Origin: JAVJUS01 sp040220455
GTDB lineage: Bacteria > Pseudomonadota > Alphaproteobacteria > DSM-16000 > Inquilinaceae
Direction: 5' to 3'
Assembly (NCBI GenBank): GCA_040220455.1
Contig: JAVJUS010000048.1
Location: 1 to 17,338 of the forward strand
Length of the DNA: 17,338 nucleotides
Positions within the stretch are counted from its first letter, which is position 1. The number at the start of each line of letters is the position of its first letter. The position numbers and the translations under genes are program-made. The notes below the pieces were generated by a model. The model did not search any database and had not been told where the DNA came from. It saw nothing but the letters and a program-made list of their open reading frames with translations. This document shows, piece by piece, positions 14,450 to 17,338 of this stretch.

Positions 14450-14554
14450 GTCATCCCCGCGAAGGCGGGGATCCAAGTGGATCCGGCCAGCCTCGCTTTA
14501 TGGATCGGAGCCTATACACAGTACGGATTGGATTTCCGCTTTCGCGGGGATGAC
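14450..14554. repeat. 105-bp element with 26-bp terminal inverted repeats (MITE/REP-like)
   Basis: The left end 14450-14475 (gtcatccccgcgaaggcggg, then gatcca) and the right end 14529-14554 (tggatttccgctttcgcggg, then gatgac) are inverted copies matching at 23 of 26 positions. Each end is itself a small hairpin around the cccgc/gcggg core. The termini match a family of intergenic palindromes common in proteobacteria, recalled from many genomes rather than searched. The 53-bp interior is AT-richer and holds no gene. It lies between the convergent ends of the DUF6644-like gene and ftsK, where its hairpins could also end transcription. Confidence 0.8.
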
Positions 14555-14648
14555 GGTGATATTGGAGCCGCGAGAGATACCGAGGTGATGTTTTCCGCCG
14601 TCGTGCCTTCGTGGTCGATACGCGACAGCGACGGCCCTTTTCCCGCCC

Positions 14649-17338
14649 TCACTCCTCGCCGTGGTTGCCGACCAGGACCTCGCGCTTGCCGACGTGGTTG
14701 GCGGGGCTGACGACGCCTTCGGCTTCCATCTTCTCGATCAGGCGGGCGGCGCGGTTGTAGCCGATCTGGAGCTGGCGCTGGATGAAGCTGGTCGAGGCCT
14801 TGCGGTCGCGCGCCACGATCGCCACCGCCCGGTCGTAGAGATCGTCGCCGGAGCCGCCACCGTCCGCGCCGCCGCCGCCGAAGGGATCGAAGGCGCCGGC
14901 CTCGCTGCCGTCGTCCTCCAGCACCGCGTCATTGTAGGCGGGCTCGCCCTGGGCCTTGAGATGGGCGACCACCTCCTCGACCTCCCGGTCGGAGACGAAG
15001 GGCCCGTGCACGCGGGTGATCCGCCCGCCGCCGGCCATGTAGAGCATGTCGCCCTGGCCCAGCAGCTGCTCGGCCCCGCCCTCGCCCAGGATTGTCCGGC
15101 TGTCGATCTTGGAGGTCACCTGAAAGCTGATGCGGGTCGGGAAATTTGCCTTGATCGTGCCGGTGATGACGTCGACCGAGGGGCGCTGGGTCGCCATGAT
15201 CAGGTGGATGCCGGCCGCCCGGGCCATCTGGGCCAGGCGCTGGATCGCCGCCTCGATGTCCTTGCCGGCGACCATCATCAGGTCGGCCATCTCGTCGACC
15301 ACCACGACGATGTAGGGCAGCTCCGTCAGGTCGACCGGCTGGTCCTCGAAGACCGGCTTGCCGGTATCCGGGTCGAAGCCCGTCTGGACCTTGCGGGTCA
15401 GCGTCTCGCCCTTGGCCTTGGCCTCGCGCAGGCGCTGGTTGTAGCCCTCGACATTGCGCACGCCCAGCTTGGACATGGCGCGGTAGCGGTCCTCCATCTC
15501 CCGCACCGTCCATTTGAGCGCGACCACCGCCTTCTTCGGGTCGGTCACCACGGGCGAGAGCAGATGCGGGATGCCGTCGTAGATCGACAGCTCCAGCATC
15601 TTCGGATCGACCATGATGAAGCGGCACTTCTCCGGCGTCAGGCGGTAGAGCAGCGACAGGATCATGGTGTTGATCGCCACCGACTTGCCCGAGCCGGTCG
15701 TGCCGGCGACGAGCAGGTGGGGCATGCGCGCCAGGTCGGCGAAGATCGGATGGCCGCCGATATCCTTGCCCAGCACCAGGGTCAGCTTGCCCGAGGACTT
15801 CTCGTAGCCCTCCGCCGCCAGGAGCTCGCGCAGCAGCACGATCTCCCGCTTGGCGTTGGGCAGTTCGATGCCGATGGCGTTCTTGCCGGGCACCACGGCG
15901 ACACGGACCGACACGGCCGACATCGACCGGGCGATGTCGTCGGCGAGCCCGATCACCCGGCTCGACTTGGTGCCGGGCGCCGGCTCCAGCTCGTAGAGGG
16001 TGACCACCGGGCCGGCGTTGACCCGGATGATCTGGCCCTTGACGCCGAAGTCGCCGAGCACGCCTTCCAGCAGCTCGGCGTTGCGCTTGAGCGCGGTGTC
16101 GTCGAGCGCCTCCGGCCGGGTCGAGGGGTCCGGCCGGGTCAGCAGAGACAGGGGCGGCAGCTCGTACTCGTAGGACGGTTCCAGCTCCAGCTTGGCCTGG
16201 CGCTCGTCCCGATCGCGCTTGCCGGGCGAAGGCGCCTTGGCGGGCGGCGAGACGGTCGGCCCGCCGCGCGCCGTGTCGCCGCCGGCCGCCGCCGGCGCAT
16301 CGCCTGCGTCCGGGCGGAGCGCGATGCCCTCGAACCGCCGGGCCGGCGGCGCGTCGCGCTCCTCCTCGGCCGGGTCCGCGCCGCCGCCGAGATCGACCGC
16401 GCCGTAGCGGTCCTCCGGGTCCGGGGCGCGATCGGCATAGGCATCGTCGTCCCAGGGCGGCACCACCCGCTCGGCCCGACGCCGGATCAGGCCGCCCAGC
16501 GCCAGGTCCGGGCGCGGCAGGCGCCAGCGGCGGCGCGCCGGGGCCGCCGGCTCCTCGTGCTCGTATCCGGCCGCGTCCTCGCTGTCGCCCAGCCGCGGCT
16601 CCCGCCGGGCGAGCGTGCCGGCGTGGCGGGCGGCATGGCGCGCGGCCGTGCCGGAGAGACGGCCGGCCCCCGCCCCGGCGGCCCAGGCCGCGCCGCTCGC
16701 CAGCCGGATCGCGCGGAACAGCAGCCCGGCGAGGCGCAACCATTCCCGCGGCATGAGGCCGAGCGCGACGGGCAGGGCGAGCAGGGCGACACCGGCCCCG
16801 GCCGCTGCGATCCGGGCATGGTCGACGGGGCCCAGATGGAGCACCAGGCGCGCGGCGATGTCGCCGATCAGGATCGTGCCGACCGCGCCGCCCAGGCTCG
16901 TCTGATGGGTCCAGCCCGCCGGCGCCGCCAGCGGCGCGACCGCGAGGCTGGCCGCCAGGATGCCGATGACGAGCGCGATGACGCGCAGCCAGATCCGCCC
17001 GAGCGGAAGATGACGGACCAGCCGCAGACCCCAGACCGCCGGCACCGCGATCAGCGCCCAAGCCGCCGCGCCCAGGGTCTGGATCAGGAGATCGGCCGGA
17101 TAGGAGCCCGCCGTGCCGAGCAGATTGCCGATCGGGCCGGCCCGGCCGGTGGTGTTCCAGGACGGATCGCCCGGGTGATAGGTCGCCAGCGCCAGAGCCA
17201 GCGCCAGCGCCGCGCCGATCAGCAGGGCGCCCGCCGCCTCCTGCCCGCGCCGGCGCAGGAAGGTGCCCGACCCCTCCGGCAGCAGGGGCGCGCTGTCGGT
17301 CCGGCGCGCGCGCGCCCCGGCGGTGCGCGGCGCCGGCG
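14649..17338 (-). CDS. ftsK: DNA translocase FtsK, start beyond the window
   Basis: 895 residues are visible; the reading frame stays open to the right edge, so the true start is outside. Four N-terminal membrane helices fall near 17180-17240, 17025-17096, 16920-16990 and 16760-16890, with a periplasmic stretch (HPGDPSWNTT) between the first two. A Pro/Ala/Arg-rich linker (about 16130-16700) leads to the motor: Walker A AGTTGSGKSVAIN near 15670-15710 and Walker B VVVVDEMADLMM near 15275-15315. After a Gly/Asp linker, the C-terminal gamma winged helix (STSFIQRQLQIGYNRAARLI, about 14690-14860) should read KOPS motifs. FtsK couples septation to chromosome-dimer resolution at dif. A GTG at 17045 is not the start, because conserved membrane sequence continues upstream of it. 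Confidence 0.97.
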   Translation of the reverse strand, partial: PAPRTAGARARRTDSAPLLPEGSGTFLRRRGQEAAGALLIGAALALALALATYHPGDPSWNTTGRAGPIGNLLGTAGSYPADLLIQTLGAAAWALIAVPAVWGLRLVRHLPLGRIWLRVIALVIGILAASLAVAPLAAPAGWTHQTSLGGAVGTILIGDIAARLVLHLGPVDHARIAAAGAGVALLALPVALGLMPREWLRLAGLLFRAIRLASGAAWAAGAGAGRLSGTAARHAARHAGTLARREPRLGDSEDAAGYEHEEPAAPARRRWRLPRPDLALGGLIRRRAERVVPPWDDDAYADRAPDPEDRYGAVDLGGGADPAEEERDAPPARRFEGIALRPDAGDAPAAAGGDTARGGPTVSPPAKAPSPGKRDRDERQAKLELEPSYEYELPPLSLLTRPDPSTRPEALDDTALKRNAELLEGVLGDFGVKGQIIRVNAGPVVTLYELEPAPGTKSSRVIGLADDIARSMSAVSVRVAVVPGKNAIGIELPNAKREIVLLRELLAAEGYEKSSGKLTLVLGKDIGGHPIFADLARMPHLLVAGTTGSGKSVAINTMILSLLYRLTPEKCRFIMVDPKMLELSIYDGIPHLLSPVVTDPKKAVVALKWTVREMEDRYRAMSKLGVRNVEGYNQRLREAKAKGETLTRKVQTGFDPDTGKPVFEDQPVDLTELPYIVVVVDEMADLMMVAGKDIEAAIQRLAQMARAAGIHLIMATQRPSVDVITGTIKANFPTRISFQVTSKIDSRTILGEGGAEQLLGQGDMLYMAGGGRITRVHGPFVSDREVEEVVAHLKAQGEPAYNDAVLEDDGSEAGAFDPFGGGGADGGGSGDDLYDRAVAIVARDRKASTSFIQRQLQIGYNRAARLIEKMEAEGVVSPANHVGKREVLVGNHGEE

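Noticed and set aside
1..17338. CRISPR arrays, tRNA or rRNA genes, transposases, integrases, toxin-antitoxin pairs or restriction systems
   Set aside because: None was recognised by reading both strands; the only repeats are the short ones listed.

Overview
This looks like a chromosomal stretch from a GC-rich alphaproteobacterium, probably in or near the Rhodospirillales. Three things point there: very high GC with strong third-position bias, a MucR/Ros-type regulator (essentially an alphaproteobacterial family), and gene runs typical of that class (tsaB-rimI, miaB-phoH-ybeY, ftsK and lolA close together). No taxonomic search could be run, so this is inference from gene content. Most of the window is core housekeeping rather than an obvious accessory island.

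Left part (1-4633, all minus strand): olsB and a plsC/olsA-type acyltransferase (probably the two steps of ornithine-lipid synthesis), then miaB (tRNA ms2i6A), phoH/ybeZ and ybeY (rRNA maturation, cut by the left edge). MiaB-PhoH-YbeY are joined by 4-bp start/stop overlaps (GTGA, ATGA), which implies translational coupling. Two small repeat tracts lie in this part, one across the olsB stop codon and one upstream of olsB.

Middle part (4982-9391): mucR (minus) is divergent from a small TusA-family gene (plus) across a short, AT-richer regulatory gap. A minus-strand cluster follows: Nfu-type Fe-S scaffold, then a membrane-anchored Bax-like glucosaminidase, then tsaB (tRNA t6A), then rimI. The glucosaminidase and tsaB overlap by 4 bp. 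Upstream of the nfu gene, two adjacent inverted repeats occupy the gap that separates it from lolA.

Right part (9641-17338): lolA (minus) and ftsK (minus, truncated by the right edge) flank about 4 kb of plus-strand genes that are not obviously housekeeping. These are a 905-residue protein fusing ankyrin repeats to a DUF1835-like C-terminal half, a small secreted DUF6152-like protein whose predicted mature form starts with two histidines, and a four-helix DUF6644-like membrane protein. A 105-bp element with 26-bp terminal inverted repeats lies between the last of these and the 3' end of ftsK. This insert is the most unusual part of the window. No complete known defence, mobile or biosynthetic system was recognised. 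No tRNA, rRNA, CRISPR array, transposase or integrase was seen.
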